From assembly GCA_015680685.1 (NCBI GenBank), contig MNCI01015631.1, positions 1 through 64,000 on the forward strand: DNA of 64,000 bases, given 5' to 3'. Each line of letters opens with the position of its first letter. The first letter of the stretch is position 1. The stretch is from Gnetum montanum. Its lineage: Eukaryota > Streptophyta > Gnetopsida > Gnetales > Gnetaceae. The position numbers were made by a program, and so were the translations under genes. This document shows positions 25,701 through 38,299 of this stretch, piece after piece. The notes beneath the pieces are model-generated. The model saw nothing but the letters and a program-made list of their open reading frames with translations, was not told the origin of the DNA and ran no database searches.

Positions 25701-25964
25701 AGCCCATCATCGTACACTATAGGCTAAAATGCTTAAGATGTAGCCCTGCTAGTGGGCAATTTTGTGCTTTTTGGATATTTCATGTTTTGGATGTAATCTT
25801 GAACTATATATCTTATTGATGATTCAATGAAAATATGACAATTATTTGCTTCTCATTTTGTTATCTTTTTATGTAATATTTTTATAATTTTAACTTATGC
25901 TTTGGTTGATGCAAGTAGGCCCCTTGTGGGCCCCATGTCAATTTAGGACTATGGTGGAAGGGCC

Positions 25965-26130
25965 ATCACTAGTTTAAGGCCATTTTGGACCATCGCTAGT
26001 TTAATGCCATTTTAGGCCATTATGTGAAAGGAAGTTGGCAGCCAGTTTTAGGCCTTGGTGCGTCATGCGATTAGTTTAAGGCCTTTTTGGATTGCATGGT
26101 AGTTTAAGGCCTTTTAGGGCCTCCTTTTTT
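25965..26130 (-). repeat. Minisatellite between antisense gene and protease in A
   Basis: Imperfect units of AGTTTAAGGCC..TTTTGGACCAT, five or six in number, lie at the 3' end of the antisense gene. The same kernel makes up the 87-bp array in the same place in B and the 3' UTR minisatellites of A, C and D. Confidence 0.6.
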
Positions 26131-26539
26131 TTGAGAAATAAAGAAAGGTAAATGAAATCATAACTAATAAAAGATGTAAATAATAACACAAATCATAACT
26201 GTATAGATGAAGGGACAAAAGGCAAGTTAGACATGCAAGTGAACTAAAGACATGCCCTAGTCACGTAGATGCTTCCTAACCCAATGTGGGTTAAGTGATG
26301 CATAAGGCCTAGGAGGTACTAGATGATACTCCCCTAGGCCCTCATCTATTGTGGAGAAGAGAAATTCTGCCCATAGATATTTCTCATGGAGGTCACTTGT
26401 TTTGCTTGGTTGTTTAAAATCAACTAAACAACACTAACTTTCATTATAAGTAGGTGATGAATCTTTGGAGAACTCTACCTTCGACCCTCATTTAGTATTT
26501 ACATTGTTAATGGTTGGAGGGGATATGTTATCACCAAAT

Positions 26540-27510
26540 ATCACCACTTCCCCACCCTTGTAGGGTAAGTGGATCTTTTGGTGTATAGGTAAAGATATGG
26601 CCCGTAGCTAGGCCAACCAGGACCTCCCTAGGATTAGGTTGAATCCAAGAATTTCTTCAACCACAATGAATTTAGCATTTGTAGGGAATTGCTCCCCTAC
26701 CATGAAATTTATTGTGACTATCTGTTTGATGACAACATGTGCTCCATTGAAGGACTTTAAACATGTCATTGTTGTTAGCCTGATATGATCAACTAGGCCA
26801 AGCTTGTCAACTATGGAGAATGGGATAACATTAGTTGCTACCTCATCATCCACATGCACCCTACAAATTTTGTATTGATCCACATGAATCGTTATGAACA
26901 TGGGTGTAGTGGTTACCTAACCCTTTTCAAGGTTAGCTTTAATTATCTCACCACAAAATGTCAAGGATATTGACCTTGACTCTTTGGTTGTAGGTAGAAG
27001 CATTATGGCATGGATAACCTTTTCATTTGCCAGCATATCTTTGTTAACAAGAATAGATGCTAGCATGAAAACCAAGGCCTCATGATGAGTGGGGGAAGTC
27101 ATAATAAGGTTGTATAGGCTCAAAGTTGTATTTTTCTATTTTAGAGCTTGTTTAACTTGTGCTAGCACATCTAAAAAATATTTTGCACCATCTATTGTTT
27201 TGGTGGTCTTTACCTCCTCCATGATTCCTAAGAGGTAGATCTCTAGGGGAGGAGATTTGGTTTTTTATTGTATGGTGGGCCTTCGAGCCTTGATGCTTAT
27301 TTGTTAAGTGTTTGTGTTTGTGTTGATGGCTTGAGATAATGAGGCCTTGGGAACAGCTGACAAGGGGATGGGCTTAGGAGGACGTAGCTCCATGCACTCC
27401 CTAATCATCTTGTCAGCTAGATGCTCATGACATCTCTTTGTATGGGTAGGTCGTGATGTAGTTCCCACCACCAAACCTTGGCTAGATGGGGGTTCTACAT
27501 GTTTTGACAC
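26540..27510 (-). pseudogene. Aspartic protease and gag-protease linker of element A
   Basis: The linker at 27510-27304 is Pro-rich (PPKPIPLSAVP). The block at 27123-26917 starts MSLYNLIMTSPTHHEAL and is shared with B. The protease at 26901-26608 reads CRVHVDDEVATNVIP for the active-site loop, with Glu where B has Gly. After about 70 residues comes FNLILGRSWLA, the conserved retropepsin C-terminal box. Protease matures Gag and Pol. The changed loop and adjacent frameshifts make it inactive. Confidence 0.75.
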
Positions 27511-27849
27511 CCTAATGACAAAAGGTGTTTAGGTTGCTATTTTCACAACATGTTGGCAGGCCCTAACCACAAAGGATGTCATGGGTGCTTGAAGTGGTGC
27601 CTTGATGATAAAGGGGGCCTATGGCCTAGTTGACATTGAAGCCCTAGTGTTACCAAAGAGTGCACAAACCATAAATGACATTGATTATGTAACCTACATT
27701 TTTGGCATTGAGTGGGTCCTTGCAGACCTTCATGGATTAGTTCTTTGGTTGGATAGGATTGCTTTCATCAAGGAAAAGTTTTCCTTGATTAATCATGCAT
27801 TGAATGTCATCTTTAAATGCCAAGAAATAGTTTGTGTCATGACCATATG

Positions 27850-29740
27850 ACTAATGATAGTTGTAGAACCAATCTAGTCTGAAGTTCTTAGGGAGTAGAG
27901 GCTCATTTGGCATAGTTGCAAAAGGGTTTCTAAGGACCTCACAGTACCTCTCATGGCATTTTCATGCATCCTTAGAGTTTTTTTTGTGTTGAATGCACCT
28001 AGCACTAAGTACTTGGTCTAAGAGCTTTGATAGCTTGATGGGCAAGGGGGTGTACTTTGAGTGATCCTTAAGCTGAAAGTTTGGCCTTTGGGGAGCTTGT
28101 TCCATGGCCATCGATGATGTAGGCTGGTTGGTTCCTACAATGCCAAAATCTGATGCTTTGTTGTTGTTCGCTAGGGCCTTAGATGCCTTGGCCATTGGCT
28201 TGTTGTTGTTGGGTTTGGCTTCATTAGTCATAGCTGTAATGGTTGTTGCAGCCTTCCCCTTTTCTTTGTCTTTCTTTGCACGTGCATTTTTGTAGGCCAC
28301 ATAGGCCAAGTTCCTATTGGCTTCCACCACATCTTGTATGTTCTTTGTTTGAGCAAAAGCTTGGCTGAGAGAATGTGGGGCTAATTTTTATAGCTTCGAT
28401 TTGATGAAATCATTTGCTACGCCCTTGAAGATAACTAGTAGGTGGGTTTTAGCTATTGGCTCAAGAATTTTGTTGAGAGAAGCACTCCAATATTGTATGA
28501 ATTTTTGTACTCATTTTAGTGCCCCTTGTTTAATGTTCATCAATTGGTCTAGTGTGGCCTCAGGCTTCAAGTTATACTTGAAACAGGTCACAAACTGGCT
28601 TAGCAGCTCCTCTAAAGTTAGAATGGAAGCTCTAGGGAGTGCACAGTACCTGTTGAGAGCTTTGCCAGTAAGAGACATAGTAAAGACATGGATGATCATG
28701 TGTGGCCACGCTTGCAATAGTAAGCACTCAGAACAAAAAGTAACCAAGTGGGCATTGGGGTCTCCCTTGCCATTGTATTTTGTGAATTGGGGCAGTTAGA
28801 CCATAGGAGGAAGTGTTAGTAGAGGGATGGCAGGGCTGATGGGATCATCTTGGTAGAAGTTCATCATGTGGACTATTTCCAATTTAGTTGCCTTATGTTG
28901 CCTAACCTCTTTGGTGAGGGTTTGATTGAGTTGGAATGCTTGGTTCAAACTCGGAGATGTCACGAAGGGTTACATTGGTTGTGTTGCTAGTGGTGCCATC
29001 AGAGCAGCCCACAACCTTGTTGTGGGCTGTGCCACCATGTGTGACACTTGGTAAGTCTACTATTATGTATACTACACACATGTGATAGCTGTACTATGGG
29101 TATAGAGGTTGTGGCCCATCACACATTTGAGGCTGGGGCTATTGTTGTTGGTGGGACTTAGATGGTTGGGATAAAGGGCATGTGACTTGTCTGTGGCTAC
29201 AACATGGGCATGGTGTGTACATATGGCAACGTTTGTATCATGGATGTTGGATGGGAAGGCTAAACAGACTACAAAGAAATGACTACACTCTATTGCACAG
29301 GTAGGACTTGGTCACTAACTACCACTAGCAAGGACTTAGGTTGCAAAAGTGTTGTAGCTGCCTCAACGAAGGTAGAGGACTATGACTAGTATAGCATGAA
29401 AATGGAAGTGGGCTATTGGCTTGAGACATAGAATGGGATACCATTGTCAAAATGGGATTCAAACTCTTCCTACCCATTGTATAGGGGCTCATCATAGTTT
29501 GATACAACATCTTGTTCTTTTGGCCTACTCACCCTAATGAGTTGGTCTAAGATTCACTTAAAGTTATCAGTGAGTGGTATGACTGCATTAGGGTGGGAAA
29601 AAACTCCCTCCCATTTTGATGAATGATTTCAAAATTGCACTTGGCTTCTATTTCTTGGCAGTCTAATGATAGGCCTACCTAAAGCTTTACATACAAGAAA
29701 TTATACCATTCATCTTCTAGTGCCCTGTGTTCAGGTGATT
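27850..29740 (-). pseudogene. Gag of element A
   Basis: Minus strand, N- to C-terminus: a module near 29740-29560 (EWYNFLYVKL, EAKCNFEIIHQNG) shared with T1, B and E; a low-complexity linker; the capsid-like gag domain 28800-28380, whose open part at 28747-28511 includes ALNRYCALPRASILTLEELLSQF; a Lys/Ala/Asn-rich segment (28330-28080); and a knuckle-like motif near 27880 (YHQLYGHDTNYFLAFKDDIQ). In-frame stops and frameshifts are frequent, mostly of C-to-T type. Confidence 0.75.
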
Positions 29741-30323
29741 ACTATCATAGTCTAAGAGACTACCATTGTGGTCATACAGGGCTAGGAAGCTGTTCAACGT
29801 CTCCCACCTATTGAATGGAATGATCCACCTCCAAGCTCAGGGAAATAGCCAAGGTGTTAACAGGGTTCATTTTGCTATGTAGGAAAAATGGGAGAAAAAA
29901 ATATACTAGCAAAAAAAAATGTTGAAGTGTAGAAAACTTTGAAAGAAAATGGCTAAGTATGCAAATTATAAAAATAGGCAAAAAATAACTAAGTTTGGAA
30001 ATGTGAAAAAATGGCTATCTCTAGTGTTATACTCATTATGCTTTAAGGGACTATTATGCTCTTAGGGTTGTTATGCTCTACAGAATACTTAGATTTTGAT
30101 GCGATGGACACAATTTGGGCTTTCTGTCCTATGGGGTTCTAGGGGAATCAACAACTAGGACCACTCTACATAAACCGAAATGCAGATAACTCCTACACTA
30201 GCTTATGATCTAGCTACTATCGTGGTAGGTCCACAACGGTGTTACGTCTATGCTAGCTTACTGCTAGTGATGGAGGTGCAGAAAGCATGTGGGACTACCC
30301 TTGAACATAGAAGGAATGGGAGG
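29741..30323 (-). other. Leader of element A
   Basis: Non-coding sequence between PBS and gag. It contains an inverted counterpart of the T1 leader repeat (AAATGGCTAAGT units near 29940-30015) and one palindrome-like stretch near 30040-30075. Nothing else is recognised. Confidence 0.5.
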
Positions 30324-30340
30324 CCCTCTTTCTAGCACCA
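30324..30340 (-). other. Primer-binding site of element A
   Basis: The minus strand reads TGGTGCTAGAAAGAGGG, 5 nt inside the LTR end. It aligns with TGGCGCTAGAAGGAGGG in B and TGGCACTAGAAGGAGGG in E. It begins with TGG, as needed to pair with a tRNA CCA end. Confidence 0.7.
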
Positions 30341-30345
30341 AAAAC

Positions 30346-32161
30346 TATGATGTCCAAAAATGTCAGTGGCTGGAACACTGAGAAGTTCATGGGTGTATAG
30401 CCTAACCTTGAATCCATAGAATGGTCATGCTAGGAAAACAAAAACAAGGTGGTCTAAACAAATTGGTCGATTAGATAGGGTCTTACATGATGTTAGAATG
30501 ACTGTTTGTAAGAGCATTTTGTGGAGTGTTATGCATGGGCATTGAGACAACAAGCAAGAGCATAGCAGAGGGTCTTGGCTCAAAAATAGTGACACAGGCA
30601 TGCAAATATGTATTGGTGCTAGAAAAAATTGTAAGAGTTACGCTTAATATTAGAAAAAAATGGTTAGAAAAGAAATGGAACAAAAGCATGAATGTAGAGA
30701 AATGCATCACCCCAGAATTGGGGAGTGTAACTTTTGCTTGAACAGGAGGTGATAGTAGTACATAGCATCAAGTAAGCATAGTAGTATTATAGTAGTGTGA
30801 TAATAGTCTCTGGATATATAGGATACGGAGCTAGTAGATGTAAGAGAGGCTAAACCTACTGGGTTTTTGTTGCCACATTCTATGGGTGCAATGATGAACT
30901 GTGTTACAGTATTCGCCAAGTTGTCAAGCTTGGATTCTTAGATGTGGAAGAGACAAGGATGCTTGAAATGCTCAAAAGCTCAATGCTCTTCTAATTTTCC
31001 AATCCATAAAGTGTTGAACGTCAGGATATTTATGGTTAGTGTGAAACACGGATTGGGTACAATGTGGCATGAGTGTAGATAAGGCTACCCTGACATGTTA
31101 TGCTCTTTGTAGCAAAGTGTTACACTTTGAAGGATAGCAATGAGTACTCAAAGACTACCAAATTGTGACCACACTACTCAAACTACATGTGCTAGAATCT
31201 AAGAGACCATAATGTAATTACAAATAGTGTCAAAATAATGCAACTCAGAGACTACACTCTGGTACTACGTCTTCCCCCTTTTTTGAGTAGGACCAAGCAT
31301 AGGGACAATTTTTGGGATCAATGGGGGTGCAAAAGAAGCACAAACTACTGATCTTGGCTATTGGAGGAATGTCAAAGCTGAGATGAAGGTCGATGCCAAG
31401 TTCTAGAGGCTTCTAGATGCTCTCAGAGGCATTTTTCTTTTGTTAAGTTGTCTACACTCTAGAGCGTAGTACAACAAGTAGTGAAATTTTGCAAAATTTT
31501 GATTTTTCACACTAGTTACACTAGCTACATTACAGAGTGTAGTAGGGACACTTTGACAAATTTTGATGAAATTTTCTATCTTCCTTTATGGCAAGCTAGC
31601 TGTGCTCTAGGGCATAATAGGATGGGAAATCTTAAAAGCTAGGGGATGTGCCAAATGCATCCTCCATGTCTAACTAGCTTGATAGATCCTTATCCAACAC
31701 TTAGGTAAAATTGGGCATTGAAACCTAGGTCACACTTGCTATGCTATGTAATGTAGTAGAGTGTAGTAACTCGAAAGATTGAAAACTTGCCAAACTATTT
31801 TGTCCATCCTATGCATTTTAACAAACTTTAGCTTGGTACTTGGGAGAACTAGCAACTGGGACATGTGTACATTGGGGAGCATGTCAAGCTTGATAGCCTA
31901 GAAGATAGAAAATTTTCCAAATTTTTTGGTCCATTCCAAGCAACCCTTGACCACTTCTGGCCATGGAAGTATGTGCTATGCCAGGTATGCTAGGGAGCGT
32001 AGTAGGACACTTAGAAAATTTTTGCAAAAAATAGGACTCAGTTGTGTTATGGTATCTATACTATAGAGCATAGCACTAGAGTTAGAAAAAATTTGCTTAA
32101 GTTTTAACACTTATAAAAAACTACTGTTGAACTGTAGAAGCCCAAAATTGGTGGTGTTTCA
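30346..32161 (-). repeat. 5' LTR of element A
   Basis: On the plus strand it runs from TATGATGTCC (TG decayed to TA) to GGTGTTTCA. The PBS lies immediately to its left and the interrupted 3' UTR minisatellite of element C to its right (ACTGCTATGCTAG). It is about 1.8 kb and homologous over its whole length to 14986-16848. Confidence 0.8.
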
Positions 32162-32440
32162 ACTGCTATGCTAGTTTACCATCGCAGGGAATGATGGATG
32201 GCCAGTTTAAGTTCATAGCAAACCATGTTGCGGATGCCACTTTAGCATCATAGCCCAAGGATATTTTGTGCTAGTTTAACATCGTAGCATATGTTCTATG
32301 CCAATTTAATGTCATAGCAGATGTTTTGTGCTAGTTTAATGTCATAGCAGATATTTTGTGCTAGTTTAACATCATAGTGGATGTGCACTTACCTTGCTTT
32401 GTCGTTGGCATGATACTGCATACTAGGTGTAGTATGCTTT
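32162..32440 (-). repeat. 3' UTR minisatellite of element C, proximal half
   Basis: Units of TATGCTAGTTTAACATCATAG with GATGTT tails, about seven. They align with 18505-18730 of element A. This is the other half of the array at 14860-14985, split by the insertion of A. The right side leads into the integrase C-terminus of C. Confidence 0.65.
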
Positions 32441-33545
32441 AGGTACAAGTGGTTATTTGGATTGGAAAAATCATTACCATCTAGATCAGCAATCTTGAAT
32501 GCTCCATGGTCATAGGCCTTTATGACCAAGCAAGGCCCTTCCTAGTTAGCTGAGGATTTGTCTACGGGCTCATGAACAAACTTGAGGATTAGGTCCCCCT
32601 TCTTCATTAGGCGTTGATGTTAATTGTGATGGTGCTTCTATCGTTGCTTTTCTTAGTACCACTCGATGTGATTAAGTGTTTGTATACACTCCTCTTCTAT
32701 AGAGTAAAGGTCAATTATTCTCAACTCATTGTTTTGAACCTTATCAATGAAGCTCGAGAGGATCACACGGAGCGATGGAACTTGTAGTTTAAGAGGCAAC
32801 ATTGCTTTAGATCCATACACAAGACTATATGGCATCTTACCTATTACTGTTCTGCATGTTGTGTAGTAGGCCCATTGCACATAAATTAGTTGTTCATGCC
32901 ATCATCACTTGCTGTTGCTAAGCATCCTCTTCAAAATTTTGATGATGACTTTGTTTGTAGCCTGTGCTTGGTCATTGGCCTGTGGGTAGTATGGTGATGA
33001 AAAGGAATGTTTAATGCCAAGGTGTTCATAGAAGGCTTTAGTTTCTACACTACTAAATTATGGTCCATTATCTATGACTATAGTCATGGGTAGACCAAAT
33101 TGGATCACTATATTGTCTAGAATGAATTTGCAAACATGTTGTGATGTTGTCTTTCCAAGGGAAATGGCTTCAACCCACTTGGTAAAGTATTTAGTTGTGG
33201 TTATGATGAAGCTATGTCCTGTCGAAGACTTAGGAATGATAGGTCCTATGATATCCAATCCCCAATGTTGGAACGACCATGTGATCTACATAGTATGTTG
33301 TTTAGTGGGTGGCACATGCATTAGGTTACCATGTCGCTAACACACATCACATGTTCTAACCTTGGAAATGCAATCATGCTCCATGTAAGGCCAATAATAG
33401 CCTAGACATCTAATTTTTGTTGCCATTGCCCTAGGGGCTATGTGGGCTCTGCATAGTGCCTCATGGACTTGATCAACAATCATTTGTGCTTTACTACTAC
33501 TAACGCAAGTTAATAGTACTCCATCATAGGATCTACGACACAAGG
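32440..33545 (-). pseudogene. Integrase of element C
   Basis: The zinc module at 33543-33337 reads HEALCRAHIA...GYYWPYMEHD...CDVC. The core has MDIIGPIIPKSSTGHSFI and then TIVIDNGP, so both Asp residues are readable, followed by a stop in the next codon. The third catalytic residue is lost: the segment near 32970 reads NDQAQATNK where B and D have Glu (32962-32964, Gln codon). The C-terminal part at 32880-32653 matches A and D. It is dead by substitution and by stops. Confidence 0.75.
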
Positions 33546-33599
33546 CACTATCACCTACAAGGACATACTATTATGACCACTTTTGTACTACGTTATTTT

Positions 33600-34217
33600 G
33601 AGTAGAGGTTAGATTTTGTAGGGGCTCTCCCTATTGGAGGTATTTCTTAATATTATCATACCACTCTTAGGCGTAAGTTGTGCTTGTTGTGTCTATGGAT
33701 GCAATGGTTATTGTTTGAGCTATAAGTTTATTGCAATTGGCTATTGAAGCAAGCATCACAGAAAACATGTTTGGCGCTATGTTTAAGGCTAAAGTGGCCA
33801 ACACATAAACAATGGCATTTTCATTACGAAGAATATGTTGGACATCTATAGTTGCAAATTGCTTGAGTAAGTGTTTCACCAAATCATAGTAAGATTGCAA
33901 ATGTTGTGCTTTGCAAGCATAAAATTTTGTAACTTTGTTGACGACTAGCTATGAATCGCCTCGGACTACTATGTTTTAGATTCCTAACTCTTGAGCTACT
34001 AAGACACCTCAAAGGAGACCTTCATACTCTACGACACTATTTGTACAAGGAAATGCAAAGTGATATGTGAAGGGTTGGATCTCCTCAGAGGGAAATGTGA
34101 TAATGAAAGTGGCACTACCACCTTGTGTGGTTGAAGCACCATCAAAGTGTAAAACTACCTCAAAGTTTGTAGGTACTTAACTTATGCTATTGACATGCTC
34201 ATCTAGAAATTCCATAT
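33600..34217 (-). pseudogene. Second RNase H of element C, cut by element B
   Basis: HILRNENAIVYVLATLA (near 33810) and LVKHLLKQFATIDVQ correspond to the terminal box of the second RNase H in A; the DGAS region lies near 34140. Sequence homology to A stops at 34217, where the B LTR starts, at a point equivalent to about 20540 of A. The missing RT palm and RNase H of C do not reappear on the other side of B. Confidence 0.7.
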
Positions 34218-35742
34218 TGAAACACCATGAAAATTTCGAGGCCTCAACGGTTCAGCAAAATCTTGCAACTCAAGCAAGGATTTACGACAAGTCTCAGCTC
34301 AGCAAGTTCCCTTTTCGGCTAAGGGTTTGTTACGCCACACTACGTAGCACAGCGTAATAGACTCCAGAGGAAAGAACAAGACAAGGGGTGCACAACAGCA
34401 AGCCTTCAACTTCGCGAGTTTTCTATGTTTCAAAAATCTTAACTTTTGGCATATTACACTGCATTACGCAACACAACATAATGTAGCATAACACAGTGTA
34501 ATGGTAGAAGACAGTCCATCTAATCTCAACAACGGAGATGGAAATATTTGAGACCTCAATGGTCCAAAAAAATCTCAAGGCTTAAGCAAGGATCTACAGC
34601 ATGCTGCACATCTCACCAAGTTTTCTTTTTCAGCTAAGGGCCTATTATGCAACATTACGCACTGTAGTGTAATAAACCCCAGAAAGACTGGATAGGGAAA
34701 CGCGGCAACAACACTTCAATTTTTTGTAGGTTTGCTATTTTACGCTGAATTACGCTATGCAGCGTAATGTAGCATGACGCAGCATAATACAAGTAATGAT
34801 AGAGATAACACAATTCAGGCATCAGTAGTTCATATGTCACAATACGCTCTCTAGCGTATTACAGCGTAACCGAAGAATAGTTTGTTGCCAAAGCTCCAAC
34901 AAAAGTAGATTATGATGCATTACGCTTCAGAGCGTAATGCAGCATGGCACCGTAAGCTTCAAACACAAACATATCAAGTCAACGGTATTTTGTAGGTTCA
35001 GGACACGCGTCATCTAAACTGCATTTTTCTCTTGACCCTAACCTTATAAATACTCCAGTTGACAAGGATCAAGGGGTTGGCAAAAATTTCTCTTGATAGG
35101 AAAATTTTCTCCGTGAGAAATTTTCTTTCATTAACAATCGTTGACAACTTTTGGAAAAGATTGACAAGAGAGCAAAAGAGGATCAGCAATCATAAGAACA
35201 TCGAAGGTGATTGGCAAGAATCTTTGATCAGAAATAGTCAGTTAATGGATATTCTGCTTCAGGTCTGACTCCCTTGCACCCATATTGGCTAGAACAAGGT
35301 AGATTAACCTTTTCTTGTTTTATCTTTAAATAGCTTTCTTGTTGTTAGCACATGCTTCGTCTAAACCGAAGTCCGCCTGTAATCATTGTATCCAACATAC
35401 TTTGTTCATAAGTTAAATCCTAGATCTTGTGATTGTGTACTCTCTAAATCTGGGTTCTTGCATCTTATCTATACAGATTTTGCAATTGATTTAAATCATT
35501 TACATTACTTTAAATTACCTTCGAGATTAATGATATTATATATCCTCATTGAAATTGCCATTTTGCCATCCAATTATTACAAAATTTTACTGATTAAGTA
35601 AGTTCCTGTCTGATCGACAAGACCGTTGAAGGCACCCCAAATTCGTCTTCTCTAGCATGGCCCTCGCACGGATCCAGGGTTGGAACTGTGTACAAGGAAC
35701 TCTACTCGGTATTTCCAGCGATCGACGTTTTCCATCATTACA
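34218..35742 (+). repeat. 5' LTR of element B
   Basis: TGAAACACCATG to CATCATTACA, 1525 bp. It contains six palindrome clusters with a TTACGCT..AGCGTAA core (near 34331, 34452, 34645, 34738, 34838, 34917), about 100 bp apart, then a TATA box, then the shared U5 block (GTCTGATCGACAAGAC at about 35608). The PBS follows after 6 nt. The left flank is the broken second RNase H of C. Confidence 0.85.
35045..35052 (+). promoter_or_regulatory. TATA box in the B LTR
   Basis: CTTATAAATACTCC stands after the palindrome array and upstream of the U5 block, at the place equivalent to the TATA boxes in the LTRs of E and A. It is the likely start region of the element transcript. Confidence 0.65.
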
Positions 35743-35748
35743 ATTTTC

Positions 35749-35765
35749 TGGCGCTAGAAGGAGGG
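35749..35765 (+). other. Primer-binding site of element B
   Basis: TGGCGCTAGAAGGAGGG, 6 nt after the LTR CA end. It is the best preserved PBS in the window and matches the decayed versions in T1, A and E. The tRNA is not assigned. Confidence 0.75.
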
Positions 35766-35997
35766 CCTTCGTATCCAATTCACACTTTACGGGTAGTCCT
35801 GTAAGCTGTCTGTACCCATTGTCGATTGACGTAAACGTAATACCTCTGTGGTTGTTTACAAGATTTTGTGGTGTAGATCGGTCGCTTCGATGATTCCTTT
35901 GGAATCCTACAGGGTAGAAAGCCTGATTATTGCCTTAGTTTTCCTTTGCTATTGCGATCTTTATCCTTATCATCATTACTCACGAACCACGTAGAGA

Positions 35998-38298
35998 ATG
36001 GCTACATCAACCACCGCTGTTGACACTGTCAACCTCGAGAATCCTTGGACTCTACAAGTTATGCCTCCTATGGTCGAGCCGCCAACTAGTTTGATGCGAT
36101 CACGTTGCTCCCTCAGGCTTCAAAACAAAGAGCTTGAGGGACACACTCAGCGCAAGGAATATTACAATTTCCTCTATGCTAAACTTGCAGCAAACCTGCC
36201 CATGTATCCACAAGAACTTGAAGAAAAATGGGAATACGAGTTCATATACTACAACGAGAAGGAATTTATTCCTTCACATAACACCACTGTACCCCTGACA
36301 AATCAACAACATTGGATCCTAGATCAAATGTTGATGGCTAGGACATCGACAAAACAACGAGAGGAGTTATTCTATGATGAAACGCTTCATGATGGGTAGG
36401 ACAATCTAGACTCCCACTCTAAGGAAGGTAGTCATGCTGATTTTGCCATGGCCCCTCCCTCCACAACGTCCCGCGTAAATCCGTTGTTCATGGTTACCAC
36501 ACCCTTGACATTATCTAATACTAACCAAGTCCCACACTCGTCCCAGCTACATTTTCTCTCTTTGACTACCCTCCTAGGTGGTGGTCCATCACAAATCATT
36601 CCTCAGTAGGTGTAATTACCTAATCCATCTCATCGTGCACCTGTGCCCATGTCACCATATGTACACGCTTTACCTACTTCTCAATTACATACAACACCTA
36701 CGTTCATCCTGACTCACACAACAGGGCTCGCCACTATAGCATGGTGGGTTCCAAACATGCCTCTCGTTGCACATCCTATGCAGATGTCCCATCTCCCCCA
36801 TCATCAAAACTAGATCCTGCAGATGCCAAACCTTGTTACAGGGTCATTGTCTATGCCCCCAGCCACACAAACAGTGTATCCAATAGCACAGTCGACGGTG
36901 GCCATCCCTATTCTTCCACCCAGCATGGCTCCTCCTTCCATTCTACAAACGACCTCTCCATCTATAGGTTTGGATCAAGCCTTCTAGCTTATTCAGACCC
37001 TTATAGAGGAAGTTAAATGCCTCAAGGCTGCCAGTTCTGGCACAGTACAAGTCATGGATTTTTACCATGACAATCCTATTAGTCTGGTAGTGCCTGTTTT
37101 ATCGGTACCTCCTAGGATGCCACTCCCTCATTTTATGAAATATAATGGGGAAGGTGATCCCAATGCCCATTTAGTTACTTTCAGGTCAGAGTCATTGCTA
37201 TTGCAACTATGGCCACACATTATCATTCATGTCTTTGCTATGTCCCTAATGGGTAAAGCTCTAGACTGGTATCGAGCACTCCCACGTGCTTCCATTTCAA
37301 CTTTGGAGGAGCTGTTAACTCAATTTGTGACTCATTTCAAGTACAACTTGAAATCGGAAGTCACACTAGACCAGCTCATGGGAGTGAAGCAAGACCCGCT
37401 CGAGTCGGTTTAAAAGTTTATACAGCGGTGGAGCGCCACCTTGAACGAAATCCATGAACTCATCGCGGAGGCCCATTTGTTGGCAATCTTCAAGGGGATA
37501 GTTAACGACTTTATCAAGTCTAAGTTATATTACCTCGCTCCTCGCTCCCTCAGCCAAGCCTTTGCTCAAACTAAGAGCATCCAAGATGTGGCAGAGGCTA
37601 GCAAAGATCCGGCGTATGTGGTCTACAAGAATTCCCACAGCAAGGGTAAGGAAAAAGGAAAAGCTATGACAACGAGAGTAGCAATGGTTGCCGAGGGGGC
37701 CAAGAAGAAAAAAAACAACAAAAAAACATCTACGGAGCCTGCTAAGCCCACAACTAGCTCAAACAATGCCAATCAAGAAACTCCTTCTGCCCCTGAAGCA
37801 CCATTGCAACCAAGGCCTAAATTTGAGTGTAAGGATTGCTCAAATTACGTGGCTCTACCTGTAAAGCCTTCAGAACTTCTGAGGTAATTATTGGAAACTG
37901 GCCACATCCGACACAAGACGATGTCCAAGGAGGCTCTAAAATGCCACAGGTGCCATTGTGAGCTACTCAAGAACCCCTCCTTGGCCCAACCTAATGAACC
38001 ACCAGTCCCCAAGAACTTTAGGCTGGATTGATTTTTTAACTACCACCAATTGTGTGGTCATGACACGGATTACTGCTGGGCATTGAAAGATGACATTCAA
38101 TGTATGATCGATCAAGGTGACCTGATCTTAGACAGCAGTAATTTGGTTCGTCTAGAAAACCAACCCATGCATGTGTACCAGGACCTGTTAAACATGAATA
38201 ACACAGGGTATACTATCAACGTAGTGGGTACAGAGGGTGATGACCAAGCACAGCCAAAGCAATCCTTTGTGTTGCGTGTGCCTCCTCACCTACCTTAG
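35998..38298 (+). pseudogene. Gag of element B, first copy
   Basis: The start ATG at 35998 opens a 133-residue frame with the N-terminal module (YYNFLYAKLAANLPMYPQEL, EKEFIPSHNTTVPL). A Pro/Thr-rich linker follows with frame breaks. The capsid-like domain is at 37054-37413 (MKYNGEGDPNAHLVTFRSE, DWYRALPRASISTLEELL) and 37441-37640 (IVNDFIKSKLYYLAPRSL). Then come a Lys-rich stretch (37640-37740) and a knuckle-like HQLCGHDTDYCWALKDDIQ (38045-38100). Breaks include a TAA at 37411-37413 where the duplicate copy has CAA, and TAA near 37885. The segment from about 36436 to 38531 is duplicated at 40232-42327. Confidence 0.8.
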
Positions 38299-38299
38299 A

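Larger units (their letters stand above)
14986..32161 (-). mobile_element. Complete nested Tat-type Ty3/gypsy element A
   Basis: Reading the minus strand, the order is 5' LTR (32161-30346), PBS, leader, gag, protease, antisense gene, RT, RNase H, second RNase H, integrase, 3' UTR minisatellite, hairpin, PPT and 3' LTR (16848-14986). The total of about 17.2 kb is large even for gypsy elements but usual for Tat/Ogre types. The two LTRs differ at roughly one in five positions over the first 90 bp compared by eye, nearly all transitions, so the copy is old. It is inserted in the 3' UTR minisatellite of C. The flanking 5-mers (ACCAT left, ACTGC right) differ by three transitions, so a target duplication is possible but weak. 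Confidence 0.8.
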
